From assembly GCF_024213665.1 (NCBI RefSeq), contig NZ_JANAVP010000006.1, forward strand, positions 122,557-186,556: a DNA stretch of 64,000 nt, in the 5' to 3' direction. This document shows positions 27,781-35,834 of this stretch, piece after piece. How positions within the stretch are numbered: position 1 is the stretch's first letter; each line of letters starts with the position of its first letter. This stretch comes from Streptomyces sp. A3M-1-3 (GTDB lineage Bacteria; Actinomycetota; Actinomycetes; Streptomycetales; Streptomycetaceae). Under the pieces are notes generated by a model. That model searched no databases. It worked only from the letters and a program-made list of their open reading frames with translations, and had not been told where the DNA came from. Made by a program: the position numbers and the translations under genes.

Positions 27781-28557
27781 GTGATCGCATCGAACCCGGC
27801 CGCGACGGGCGGGTACGGTGCCGAGGCCGCCATGACCGGCGGCGAAGCCGTGGTCCGGGCCCTGGCCGTACACGGCACACGTACCGCCTTCGGCATCCCC
27901 GGCACGCACAACCTGGAGATCTACCGCCACCTGCAGCGGTACGGAATCGCGCACGTCACCACGCGCCACGAGCAGGGCGCCGGGTACGCCGCCGACGCCT
28001 TCGCCCGGGTCGCCGGTGCGCCCGGCGTGCCCGGCTTCGCGATCACCACCACCGGCTCAGCGGTCGCCCGCGCCTTCACTCTCTTCCGCACCCAGCGGCC
28101 GCGGCCCGTACATATCGAGGTACCGCTCGACCTGCTGGAGACTCCGGAGCGCGACCGCGGACCTGCCTGGCGGCCCGGCGTCCGGCCCTGGTGCTCGGCT
28201 GCGGCGCGCGGGCTGCGGCGCGCGGGCTGCGGCGCGCGGGCTGCGGCCGCGGAATGCCGCGAGCCGGCCGAGGAGACGGGCGCCACGGTCGTGACGACGG
28301 CCAACGGCGAGGGCATCGTCGCCGAGACGCATCGGCTTTCGTACGCGACGAGATGGCCGCGCGCGGCGAACCCGCCACCGCCGTCGGCCTGTCTCCGGTC
28401 GACCTGTCGCCCGTCGATCTGCCCGCTCCGGCCCGTGCGTACGGGGGCCACGGCACGTACGCACGCACCCCCCGAACGGCTCGCCGAGGTTCTCACCCGG
28501 GCCCTGGCCATGCCCGGCCCCACCGTGATCACCGTTCCAGAGGAGTCCGCACGATGA
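27781..28557 (+). pseudogene. Degraded TPP-dependent enzyme (acetolactate synthase-like)
   Basis: The open frame of 258 codons begins like a full TPP enzyme: GGEAVVRALAVHGTRTAFGI, PGTHNLEIYRHL and TTRHEQGAGYAADAFARVAG, with the catalytic Glu of the pyrimidine domain. It then jumps from FAITTTG straight to a later block (QRPRPVHIEVPLDLLE). A GC-rich repeat follows, and YGGHGTYARTP and LTRALAMPGPTVITVPEE appear in different frames. The diphosphate-binding GDG...N motif is absent and the length is less than half of the roughly 550 residues expected. It cannot be catalytic. An SD (TGGAGG) and GTG start remain, and its stop overlaps the next gene's ATG, so transcription through it may still drive the dehydrogenase. 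Confidence 0.8.
28197..28246. repeat. 14-bp tandem repeat inside the TPP pseudogene
   Basis: Three and a half copies of GGCTGCGGCGCGCG. The unit is not a multiple of three, so slippage here changes the frame and may have helped to break the gene. Confidence 0.85.
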
Positions 28558-29765
28558 CCAGCCCGACGACCGTCCCGATGACCGGCCCCCTGATATCACT
28601 CACCTGGACGGACCATGTCACCGGCCGCCAGGGGCACTTGGTCGTCGACCGGCTGGTGCGCGGCGTCTCCAGCGGCGGACTGCGCATGCGCGCCGGCTGC
28701 ACCCTCGACGAGGTGGCGGGGCTGGCCCGCGGGATGACGATGAAAGAGGCGCTGCACTACAACGCGGACGACCGGACGGCCCGGTACATCCCGCTCGGCG
28801 GCGCCAAGGGCGGTATCGACTGCGATCCCCAGGACCCCGCGGCGTACGGCGTCCTGGTCCGCTACCTGCGCGCCATGCGCCCGTACATCGAGAACTTCTG
28901 GACCACGGGCGAGGACCTCGGCCTCACTCAGGACATGGTCGACAAGGCCGCCACTGAGGCCGGTCTCGTCTCCTCCATCCAGGCCGTCTACCCACTGCTC
29001 GACGACGAGCGCGCCGCGCGCCGCCGGCTCGCCGACGCGTTCGCCGTCGAGGTGGACGGCATCGGGCTCGACGAACTGGTGGGAGGCTGCGGGGTCGCCG
29101 AATCGGTGCTGGCCGTGCTGGACCGGGCGGGCCTGCCGTACGCCGGGACGCGGGTCTCCGTACAGGGACTCGGCACGATGGGCGGGGCGACCGCGCGCTT
29201 CCTCGCCCGGGCCGGGCTGAAGATCGTCGCGGTGGCCGACGTCAAGGGCACGGTCGCCAACCCCGATGGTCTGGACGTGGAGGCGCTGCTCGCCGCCCGC
29301 GACGCGTACGGCACGGTCGACCGTACGGCGCTGCGGCCCGGCGACGCCGAACTGCCGGGCGACGCCTGGCTGTCGGCGGACGCGGAGGTGCTGGTGCCGG
29401 CCGCCGTCTCGTATGCCGTGGACACCGCGAACCAGCATGAGATCAGGGCGCGTTGGATTGTCGAGGCTGCCAATATGCCGGTGCTGCCGGAGGCCGGGGA
29501 GCTGCTCGCCCGGCGCGGGATCACCGTGCTGCCGGATGTCGTCGTCAACTCCGGTACGAACGCCTGGTGGTGGTGGACCCTCTTCGGCGACATCGGCGCG
29601 GACGCGGAAGAGGCGCTCGCGTACGTCCGCGCCTCGATGCGTGCCCTGATCGGCCAGATGCTGGCCCGCGCGGAGGCGGACGACACGTCGCCGCGCGCCG
29701 CCGCGCACGCGATCGTCGCGGACCGGCTGCCGGTGATGGCGGAGCGCTTCGGCTGGTACCGGTGA
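28554..29765 (+). CDS. Glu/Leu/Phe/Val dehydrogenase
   Basis: 403 residues from ATG 28554, overlapping the preceding frame's stop (ATGA). The substrate-binding block YIPLGGAKGGIDCDPQD near 79-95 includes the catalytic-site lysine of this family. TGEDLGLTQDMVD follows near 121, and the NAD-binding loop VQGLGTMGGATARF near 204-217. ANMPVLPEAGELLARRGI near 305 and DVVVNSGTNAWWW near 328 complete the C-terminal domain. It interconverts an L-amino acid and its 2-oxo acid with NAD(P). Which amino acid cannot be read from the sequence. Confidence 0.9.
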   Translation: MTSPTTVPMTGPLISLTWTDHVTGRQGHLVVDRLVRGVSSGGLRMRAGCTLDEVAGLARGMTMKEALHYNADDRTARYIPLGGAKGGIDCDPQDPAAYGVLVRYLRAMRPYIENFWTTGEDLGLTQDMVDKAATEAGLVSSIQAVYPLLDDERAARRRLADAFAVEVDGIGLDELVGGCGVAESVLAVLDRAGLPYAGTRVSVQGLGTMGGATARFLARAGLKIVAVADVKGTVANPDGLDVEALLAARDAYGTVDRTALRPGDAELPGDAWLSADAEVLVPAAVSYAVDTANQHEIRARWIVEAANMPVLPEAGELLARRGITVLPDVVVNSGTNAWWWWTLFGDIGADAEEALAYVRASMRALIGQMLARAEADDTSPRAAAHAIVADRLPVMAERFGWYR

Positions 29766-29834
29766 CCCGACGGCGGCGGCGAGCGGTCACGGGTGTCCCC
29801 CGATGGGCGAGTTACCCGTGTGTAGGGTGACGAC

Positions 29835-30455
29835 GTGGCCAGGGTCAGGTTGAGCGTAGAGGAACGGCGCGAGGAGTTGTTGCGTGCCGCCGTTGAACAG
29901 ATCGAGGTACGCGGGGTCGACGCGGTCCGGATTTCCGATGTCGCCTCGGCCCTGGGTGTCAGTAATGCGCTGGTGCTGTACCACTTCGCGACGAAGGAGA
30001 AACTCGTCGCCGCCGCCTTTCACTACGCGGCCCACGGCGACCTGGCCCATCTCCACAGACTGCTGAACCGCCGCACCACGGCGGTGCGCAGGCTGCGGGC
30101 CGCGGTGCGCTGGTATGCGCCGACCGGCTCGGCCAAGGGCTGGAAGCTGTGGATCGAGGGATGGGCCGCGGCGCTGCGCGAGCCGGCCCTGCGTGACGTG
30201 ACCCGCGATCTCGACCTGCAGTGGAAGGCCGCGCTGACCAAGGTGATCGCGGAGGGCACGGCGGCGGGCGAGTTCCCGTGCCCCGACCCGGCGGCGGCCG
30301 CCTGGCGGCTGACCGCGCTGCTGGACGGGCTGGCCGTGCAGATGACGTCGTACGAGGGGGCGCTCTCCCGTACCGCCATGCAGGAGTGGGTGGATGACGC
30401 GCTCGCGCGCGAGCTGGGCATAGACAGAGCGGTACTCACGGCGACCGCGCGCTGA
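29835..30455 (+). CDS. TetR-family regulator (BetI-like)
   Basis: 206 residues from GTG 29835. The helix-turn-helix spans about residues 10-55 (REELLRAAVEQIEVRGVDAV, RISDVASALGVSNALVLYHF, ATKEKLV). The C-terminal part resembles the BetI-like ligand domain. It probably represses a promoter in reach: the inverted repeat at 27713-27730 and the PfkB kinase directly downstream are candidates. The 9-bp gap to the kinase suggests co-transcription. Confidence 0.88.
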   Translation: MARVRLSVEERREELLRAAVEQIEVRGVDAVRISDVASALGVSNALVLYHFATKEKLVAAAFHYAAHGDLAHLHRLLNRRTTAVRRLRAAVRWYAPTGSAKGWKLWIEGWAAALREPALRDVTRDLDLQWKAALTKVIAEGTAAGEFPCPDPAAAAWRLTALLDGLAVQMTSYEGALSRTAMQEWVDDALARELGIDRAVLTATAR

Positions 30456-30490
30456 GGACGGACGTGTCCGAAGGGCCGGAAGGGATTGCG

Positions 30491-31411
30491 GTGTCACCGA
30501 AACATGCGGGCACGACGACGGACACGACGTACGACGTCCTGGCGATCGGCGGCAGCGGGGTGGACACGGTGGTCCGCGTCGACTCCCTGCCCGTGCCGCT
30601 CGCGGACTCGGTCGGGGTGTCCCCGATCCGGGAGTGGCCGGGGCACACGGGCGGCAACGTCGCGCTGGGCTGCCGGGCGCTCGGACTGAACGTCAAGCTC
30701 CTCGACTTCATCGGCGACGACTGGACCGGCGCGCTGGTCCGTGAGCGTCTCGCCGAGGGCGGGGTGGACTTCGAGCCGCTGATCTCGCCGGCGGGGACGC
30801 GGCGCGCGGTGAACCTGGTGGAGACCACCGGGCGACGGATGTCGTTCTACGACGGGCGTGACCCTCTCGATCTGCGGATGCCGCGGGAGTTCTACCTTCC
30901 GCACCTGCGCCGGGCCCGCCACGCCCATCTCTCGATCATGCACTTCGCGCGCTTTCTGTACGACGACATCGAGGCTCTGGGGGTCCCGGTCTCCACGGAT
31001 CTGCACGACTGGGACGGACTGGCGGACCACCACCGCGAGTTCGCACTCCGGTCCGACCTCGTCTTCCTGAGCGCGGCGGGGGCGGGCGAGCGCATCGCCT
31101 CGGTGATGCGGGAGATTCTGCGGGAGGGGCGGGCACAAGCGGTGATCGCCACGGCGGGGGCGGGCGGCTCGTACCTGCTGGCCCGGGACGGCGGCAGCAC
31201 ACCACGCCCGGTCCGGGCGACGGTGCCGCCGGCGCGGGTGGTGGACTCCAACGGCGCGGGCGACGCGTACGTCTCCGGCTTCCTGTACGGACGCCTGGCG
31301 GGCCGGGACCTGGAGGAGTGCGCGAGGCTGGGCGCGGTGGCGGGCGCGTACGCCTGCACGGCGGAGGGCAGCACGGCCCTGATCGGCCGCGCCGAGCTGC
31401 TGGGGGACTGA
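30491..31411 (+). CDS. PfkB-family carbohydrate kinase
   Basis: About 306 residues. GTG 30491 is preferred because GGAAGGG lies 6 nt upstream; GTG 30464 is an alternative that adds nine residues. The N-terminal substrate motif is GHTGGNVALGCRALGLNV (near 54-71), and the C-terminal PfkB signature is VVDSNGAGDAYVSGFLYG (near 250-267), which contains the catalytic Asp. It phosphorylates a sugar or nucleoside with ATP. The substrate is not evident, and no sugar transporter is adjacent. Confidence 0.88.
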   Translation: MSPKHAGTTTDTTYDVLAIGGSGVDTVVRVDSLPVPLADSVGVSPIREWPGHTGGNVALGCRALGLNVKLLDFIGDDWTGALVRERLAEGGVDFEPLISPAGTRRAVNLVETTGRRMSFYDGRDPLDLRMPREFYLPHLRRARHAHLSIMHFARFLYDDIEALGVPVSTDLHDWDGLADHHREFALRSDLVFLSAAGAGERIASVMREILREGRAQAVIATAGAGGSYLLARDGGSTPRPVRATVPPARVVDSNGAGDAYVSGFLYGRLAGRDLEECARLGAVAGAYACTAEGSTALIGRAELLGD

Positions 31412-31412
31412 G

Positions 31413-31435
31413 GGGGCGGGGGCGCTCCGCCCCCC
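31413..31435 (+). terminator. GC-rich hairpin after the PfkB gene
   Basis: GGGGGCGGGGGCGCTCCGCC followed by CCC, starting 2 nt after the kinase stop, can fold into a very GC-rich stem without a U tract, as is usual for Streptomyces terminators. Confidence 0.5.
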
Positions 31436-31590
31436 GGCCGCAGGCCGGGGCGGCTCGGAGGCGCGGCGCCCCGGGTCTCCCGTCCGCCCCGCGCCCCTGG
31501 CGACCGTCACCCCCGGCCCCCGCGCCCCGCGCGACCGTCACCCCCCGCCCCGGGTTACGCCGAACCACGCACCCCCGCCCCTGCCACCCC

Positions 31591-32382
31591 CTACAGCGGC
31601 AGCAAGTCCGGTCGCTTCGGTTCGACGTGGTCGCCCGACGACTCGCCGCGCAGGCGCCGTCCGATCCACGGCACCAGATGCTCCCGTGCCCACTGGATGT
31701 TGTCCCGGCGCACCTCCGCCGAGCCCCGCCGTGCCTCCGGTGGCCATACCTGGTCCGGGTCCGCCGGTACCTCGAGGCCCAGCACCTGGGCCGCCCGGAG
31801 CGCCACCCGCGTGTGACCCTCCGGCGAGAGATGCAGCCGGTCGCCGTCCCAGGCCCGCCTGTCCTGCACCGACTTGAGCGACCACAGGTCGAGCACCGGG
31901 CAGTCGTAGCGGTCGGAGATCGACCGCACATGCGCCGTGTACGTGGCGATCTTGCCCCGCAGATGGCGCAGCACCGGCACCCCGCGCGTGTCGAAGCCGG
32001 TGGTGATCATCACCGTCCCGACCTCCGAGGTCAGATCCGCGACGGCCGCCTCGAAGCGCTCGGCGACCGCGTCCGGGTCACTGCCCGGCCGGATGATGTC
32101 GTTGCCGCCGGCACAGAAGCTCACCAGGTCCGGCGCGAGCGCCTTCGCCCGGGGCACCTGCTCCTCCACGATCTGGTCGAGGAGCCGTCCGCGCACGGCC
32201 AGGTTCGCGTACCGGAACGTGTGCTCCGGGCGCTGGTCGGCGAGGAGCACGGCCAGCCGGTCGGCCCATCCGACGAACGAACCGTCAGGTCCTGGATCGC
32301 CCACGCCCTCGGTGAAGCTGTCACCGATCGCTGCGTACGACCCGAATGCACCGCTGTTGATTGATCTCGAATCGTCTGCCAC
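31591..32382 (-). CDS. SGNH/GDSL-family hydrolase
   Basis: 263 residues from ATG 32382. The four SGNH blocks are present: AAIGDSFTEG near 17-26 (nucleophile Ser), the Gly of block II in ANLAVRGRLLD near 59, AGGNDI near 91 (Asn) and DRLHLSPEGH near 181 (Asp and His). There is no signal peptide, so it should act in the cytosol as an esterase or lipase on a small ester. Its first residues (ADDSRSINSGAF) are polar. Confidence 0.9.
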   Translation of the reverse strand: MADDSRSINSGAFGSYAAIGDSFTEGVGDPGPDGSFVGWADRLAVLLADQRPEHTFRYANLAVRGRLLDQIVEEQVPRAKALAPDLVSFCAGGNDIIRPGSDPDAVAERFEAAVADLTSEVGTVMITTGFDTRGVPVLRHLRGKIATYTAHVRSISDRYDCPVLDLWSLKSVQDRRAWDGDRLHLSPEGHTRVALRAAQVLGLEVPADPDQVWPPEARRGSAEVRRDNIQWAREHLVPWIGRRLRGESSGDHVEPKRPDLLPL

Positions 32383-32489
32383 GGGAGCACATCCTTCACC
32401 GGCGGATGTGACTTACGGGACCGTAAGGAGGGGGTGACGCGGCGTGACACAGACCACCGGCCGGTCCTGCGGCTTCCGGGAATACGCAC

Positions 32490-32518
32490 GGAGGCCGGAT
32501 CCGCTGGATCCGGCCTCC
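32490..32518 (-). terminator. Hairpin terminator of the LysM/M23 gene
   Basis: Perfect 13-bp stem GGAGGCCGGATCC/GGATCCGGCCTCC with a 3-nt loop, 28 nt past the stop of the peptidase gene. Confidence 0.85.
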
Positions 32519-32546
32519 GGTTGACGCCTCGTCAGGGGCGCGCGTC

Positions 32547-33506
32547 TCAGATGCTGACGCCGTGCTGGCGCAGGTAGGCCAGCGGGTCGATGTCGGAGCC
32601 GTAGCTCGGGGAGGTCCGGATCTCGAAGTGCAGGTGCGGACCGGTCGAGTTGCCGGTGGAGCCGGACAGGCCGATCTGCTGGCCACCGGTGACGCTCTGG
32701 CCCGCCGAGACGGAGAGCGAGGAGAGGTGGGCGTACTGCGAGTAGCGGCCGTCGTTGTGCTGGATGACGACCTCGTTGCCGTACGCGCCGCTCCAGCCGG
32801 CGGAGACGACCGTGCCCGCACCGATGGCCTTGAGGCTGGTGCCGGAGGACGCGGCGAAGTCGACACCGGTGTGGTAGCCGCTGGACCACATGGATCCGGA
32901 CATGCGGTACGAGGTGGTGACGGGAGCGTCGACCGGGGCGGTGAAGCCGGAGGCGTTCGCCGTGCCGCTGTCCGAGGCCGCGGGGGCGGCGGGGGCGGAC
33001 TTCTTGGCCGGAGTGCTCTTCTTCGCCGGGGTGCTCTTCTTGGCCGGGGCGGCCTTGCGCTCGTCCCGGTCGGACCGCTCGGACCGGTCGGCCCGCTCGG
33101 ACGACGAGTCGGACTTCGCCGCCGCCTTCGCCTTGGCGCCGATGGTGAGCTTGAGGCCCGGGTGGATCAGTGACGGGTCGTCACCGACGACCTCGCGGTT
33201 GTCCTGGTAGAGCTTCTTCCAGCCGCCGTTGACGTTCTGCTCGTCAGCGATCTTGGACAGGTAGTCGCCCGCGACCACGGAGTACGTCTTGGTGGCGGCC
33301 TTCGTCGCGACGGCCGGAGCGGCGGGGGCTACGACAGGAGCGACGGCCTTCTCGGCGGCGACGGCCGGCGCGGCCTTCTCCACCGCGTTGGCCCCGGTGG
33401 CGCCCATGAGCGGCAGTGCGAGCGCGGCGCCGCCCGTGCCGGCGGCCACGAAGCCGCGAGTGATCGGATTGGCCTTGGGCCGACGGTGCTTACCCTTTGC
33501 GGGCAT
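32547..33506 (-). CDS. Secreted LysM and M23-peptidase cell-wall hydrolase
   Basis: 319 residues from ATG 33506. A basic N-terminus and hydrophobic stretch (GFVAAGTGGAALALPLMGA, ending near ANA at 41) form a signal peptide. A LysM domain follows (near 73-125: YSVVAGDYLSKIADEQNVNG, then GLKLTIG). A charged linker with repeated AKKSTP comes next, then an M23 peptidase domain (near 190-312) with the zinc motifs HTGVDF and HLHFE. It binds and cuts peptidoglycan cross-links outside the cell. The riboswitch in its leader ties expression to c-di-AMP, as known for Streptomyces wall hydrolases involved in germination and growth. Confidence 0.93.
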   Translation of the reverse strand: MPAKGKHRRPKANPITRGFVAAGTGGAALALPLMGATGANAVEKAAPAVAAEKAVAPVVAPAAPAVATKAATKTYSVVAGDYLSKIADEQNVNGGWKKLYQDNREVVGDDPSLIHPGLKLTIGAKAKAAAKSDSSSERADRSERSDRDERKAAPAKKSTPAKKSTPAKKSAPAAPAASDSGTANASGFTAPVDAPVTTSYRMSGSMWSSGYHTGVDFAASSGTSLKAIGAGTVVSAGWSGAYGNEVVIQHNDGRYSQYAHLSSLSVSAGQSVTGGQQIGLSGSTGNSTGPHLHFEIRTSPSYGSDIDPLAYLRQHGVSI

Positions 33507-33514
33507 GACGAATT

Positions 33515-33690
33515 CCTCTCCGTCGCCTGCGAGGTGAGCTGTCGGGTTCGGACTGGAGATGCCCGGCCGCAGTGTGACTGCGACTTAACCCCGAGCCGTT
33601 CCGGAATTCCGGATCGGCGGCTTACCTGGGTCCCCCGCTCCTGCCGTGCGTGAGTGGTGGGTGCGGTTTCCGGGCGGTGGCAGGATTCGG
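33515..33690 (-). promoter_or_regulatory. c-di-AMP riboswitch (ydaO/yuaA type)
   Basis: The minus-strand leader of the LysM/M23 gene contains the conserved elements of the ydaO-yuaA riboswitch in order: a CCTGCC...GGCAGG stem, GCGGGGGACCCAGGTAAGCC, a GGCTCGGGGTTAAGTCGC block, a GCCGGGCATC stem, and CCGAACCCGACAGCTCACCT followed by CGCAGGCG, ending in GAGAGGA just before the start. In Streptomyces this class precedes rpf and LysM/M23 hydrolase genes and lowers their expression when c-di-AMP is high. Boundaries are approximate. Confidence 0.88.
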
Positions 33691-34150
33691 CGGTCCACCC
33701 GGATTGACGGTGACCGTAGGCGAGCCCGGCGGGCGGAACAAGCTTCGATTTCCGCAATCCATTCCAGGTGGTGAATATGCCGGGATTATGCCGGGAATTT
33801 CCGGTCACGCTCCGTGGATTGCGGATCTTAACGGCCGCCTGCACAACGGAATTGAGCTCCGGCGCCCCACCACGCACCGTCACCGATATGATCCTGCTCA
33901 CTGAGCTCAGGACTATCTCACGCGTAAGCATGGCAAGTTGACGCCAAGCCAATTAATTCGGTCAGACCGGACATTCGGCCGCTATTGGCTTTATCGGCGC
34001 GATCCTTATGCGATGCGGCGCAGCGCACCATTTAGGTGGGCTCTGCCGGACCTCCCGAGATGATTGCCCCAGGAACCCATGTCGTATCGTCGAAGCGATG
34101 ACCGACCCTCGCCGGCGAGCCGCGCCGACGGCAGACACGGAGGAGACCCC
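33691..34150. other. Divergent intergenic region, AT-richer than average
   Basis: It separates the riboswitch leader (minus strand) from the phosphatase gene (plus strand). It is distinctly AT-richer than its surroundings (for example around 33940-34010), which fits a regulatory region with two divergent promoters. No ORF with Streptomyces codon use was found. Confidence 0.5.
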
Positions 34151-34957
34151 GTGACGCAGCAGCTTCCCCAGGTCCCGTCGACCGAGCCCGAGCTGACCGG
34201 AGTGCGGAACTTCCGTGACGTGGGCGGGCTGCCGACCGCGGACAGCCGGCGGGTACGGCAGGGGCGGCTCTTCCGCAGCGGTCATCTGGCCCATGCGAGC
34301 GACACCGACGCCGCCTTCCTGAGCTCGCTCGGGCTGCACACGATCTTCGACTTCCGCAATGACGCGGACAAGGCCCTCGAGGGCCCCGACATCGAGCTGC
34401 CCGGCGTGCGGAACGTGAACATCCCGCTGACCGACCCGGCGGACGGCGCCGAGTTCTGGAAGATGGTCCGCGACGGCAACCTCGACCAGCTGCGCTCGAT
34501 CCTCGCCGACGGCAAGGCCGCCGGACGGATGTCCGCCTCGTACCGTGTGATCATCAAGCACCGCACCGCGGAGCACAGCCGGGTGCTGCACGCGCTCGCC
34601 GAGGACAGCGTGCCCGCCCTGATGCACTGCGCCGCGGGCAAGGACCGGGCAGGTCTGTCGATCGCGGTGACGCTGCTCGCGCTCGGGGTCGAGCGGGACG
34701 CCATCGAGGCCGACTACCTGGAGTCGAACGCGGCCCACCGCCGCTACAAGGTGCACCGCAGCGACAACTCGCCCGCCGCGATGTCCCCCGAGGTCATGGA
34801 GCTGCTCGGCCCGCTGTTCGACGCCCGCGCCGAGTATCTGGCGGCGGCCTTCGACACCATCACCCAGACCTGGGGCACGACCGACCGATACCTCGAGGAG
34901 GGCCTGAAGGTCACCCCCGAGGTTCGCGAGCGGCTGCGCGCACGCCTGCTGGACTGA
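34151..34957 (+). CDS. Tyrosine-protein phosphatase (dual-specificity type)
   Basis: 268 residues from GTG 34151, chosen for the GGAGGAG 6-8 nt upstream; an ATG 29 codons earlier gives an unrelated polar leader. The catalytic P-loop is HCAAGKDRAG near 158-167 (HCxxGKDRTG type, Cys nucleophile). The N-terminal block LTGVRNFRDVGGLPTADSRR and FRSGHLAHASD match the bacterial Y_phosphatase3 family. These enzymes remove phosphate from tyrosine residues or phosphoinositides. It stands alone. Confidence 0.9.
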   Translation: MTQQLPQVPSTEPELTGVRNFRDVGGLPTADSRRVRQGRLFRSGHLAHASDTDAAFLSSLGLHTIFDFRNDADKALEGPDIELPGVRNVNIPLTDPADGAEFWKMVRDGNLDQLRSILADGKAAGRMSASYRVIIKHRTAEHSRVLHALAEDSVPALMHCAAGKDRAGLSIAVTLLALGVERDAIEADYLESNAAHRRYKVHRSDNSPAAMSPEVMELLGPLFDARAEYLAAAFDTITQTWGTTDRYLEEGLKVTPEVRERLRARLLD

Positions 34958-34974
34958 CGGCGCGCTGCGGGGAC

Positions 34975-35136
34975 CTACCGCTGCGCGCCGAGTGTGAAGA
35001 GCAGGTAGACGAACGCCGCGAAGAGGTGCCCGGCGACGACATAGACGAAGAGCCGGATCGCGAGGCCCCTGGGGATCTTGTCCTCGACGAAGCGGCGGGT
35101 CGGCGACTTCTTCTCGTGGGTTTCCGAGTCGCTCAT
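34975..35136 (-). CDS. Small membrane protein, DUF6126-like
   Basis: 53 residues from ATG 35136, overlapping the stop of the upstream regulator gene (ATGA). A charged N-terminal third (SDSETHEKKSPTRRFVEDKI) precedes one transmembrane helix (LAIRLFVYVVAGHLFAAFVY). Short proteins of this form follow the XRE-cupin gene beside hopanoid clusters in Streptomyces and, as I recall, are catalogued as DUF6126. Function unknown. The tight coupling suggests it acts with, or is controlled together with, the regulator. Confidence 0.75.
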   Translation of the reverse strand: MSDSETHEKKSPTRRFVEDKIPRGLAIRLFVYVVAGHLFAAFVYLLFTLGAQR

Positions 35137-35783
35137 GAGGGGTCTCCTGGCGTTCGTCGGGATGCGCCGTTGCCGAGGCACAGCTCGGCAGCGCCGCTCT
35201 GCAGCAGCGTGTGGACGAAGAGCAGCTCGGCCCCGCCGCGGGCGGCGGCGGCGATCCGGTGCGGGGTCAGCGAGTCGAAGTGGGCGCTGTCCCCCGCTGC
35301 GAGGGTGTGCTCGCGCTCCCCGAGCGCGAGCCGCACGGGGCCATGGAGTACGTACAGCCACTCCTCGCCGGGGTGTACGCGGACCAGGTCGCCCTGCGTG
35401 CCGTACGGGACCCGCAGCCGCAGCGCCTGCATGCCGCGACCGGGGGTGCCTGCCTGCCAGTACGTCCAGCCGTCGGCCTCGACCGGCTCGGTACTGGCGC
35501 CCCGGACGACCGGGTCCCGGCCGGGCAGGGTCTCGCCGAGCAGCTCCGAGACCGTCGTACCGTAGGTACGGGCGAGCGCGAGCAGCATCGGCAGGGACGG
35601 TTGCCGCTGTCCGGTCTCGAGCCGGGACAGATGCGCCGGTGACAGACCGGCGCGCACGGCGGCCGCTTCGAGGGTGAGCGCGGCCCGGCGCCGCAGCTCT
35701 CGCAGCTGCGGCGCGACGGCGGGCAGCTCCTGGGCCGCCCCGGTGGTGCCAGGGTCCATGCCACCGATTGAGCCAGTCTCCAT
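35133..35783 (-). CDS. XRE-family regulator with a cupin domain
   Basis: 216 residues if it starts at ATG 35783; ATG 35759 is an alternative. The helix-turn-helix is near 24-80 (LRELRRRAALTLEAAAVRAG, LSPAHLSRLETGQRQPSLPM). A C-terminal cupin near 115-185 (VRVHPGEEWLYVLHGPVRLA) would bind a small ligand. Such proteins are one-component repressors. The double operator touching its start codon indicates autoregulation, and the start at 35783 would then give a leaderless message. Its gene sits beside the hopanoid cluster, which makes control of the neighbouring aminotransferase or of an amine-related pathway possible. Confidence 0.87.
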   Translation of the reverse strand: METGSIGGMDPGTTGAAQELPAVAPQLRELRRRAALTLEAAAVRAGLSPAHLSRLETGQRQPSLPMLLALARTYGTTVSELLGETLPGRDPVVRGASTEPVEADGWTYWQAGTPGRGMQALRLRVPYGTQGDLVRVHPGEEWLYVLHGPVRLALGEREHTLAAGDSAHFDSLTPHRIAAAARGGAELLFVHTLLQSGAAELCLGNGASRRTPGDPS

Positions 35784-35816
35784 GCCTCATAGGCAAATTT
35801 CTTGCCTATGAGGCAA
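35782..35816. promoter_or_regulatory. Double operator at the XRE-cupin start
   Basis: TTGCCTATGAGGCAA (35802-35816) is a perfect 6-3-6 inverted repeat. A second, nearly identical inverted site lies at 35782-35796 in the opposite order, so the two together form a 14-bp perfect palindrome (35783-35796 with 35802-35815) around ATTTC. This is the pattern of an autoregulated XRE repressor binding two adjacent dimers. Confidence 0.75.
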
Positions 35817-35834
35817 ATCATGCCCACCTCCGCG

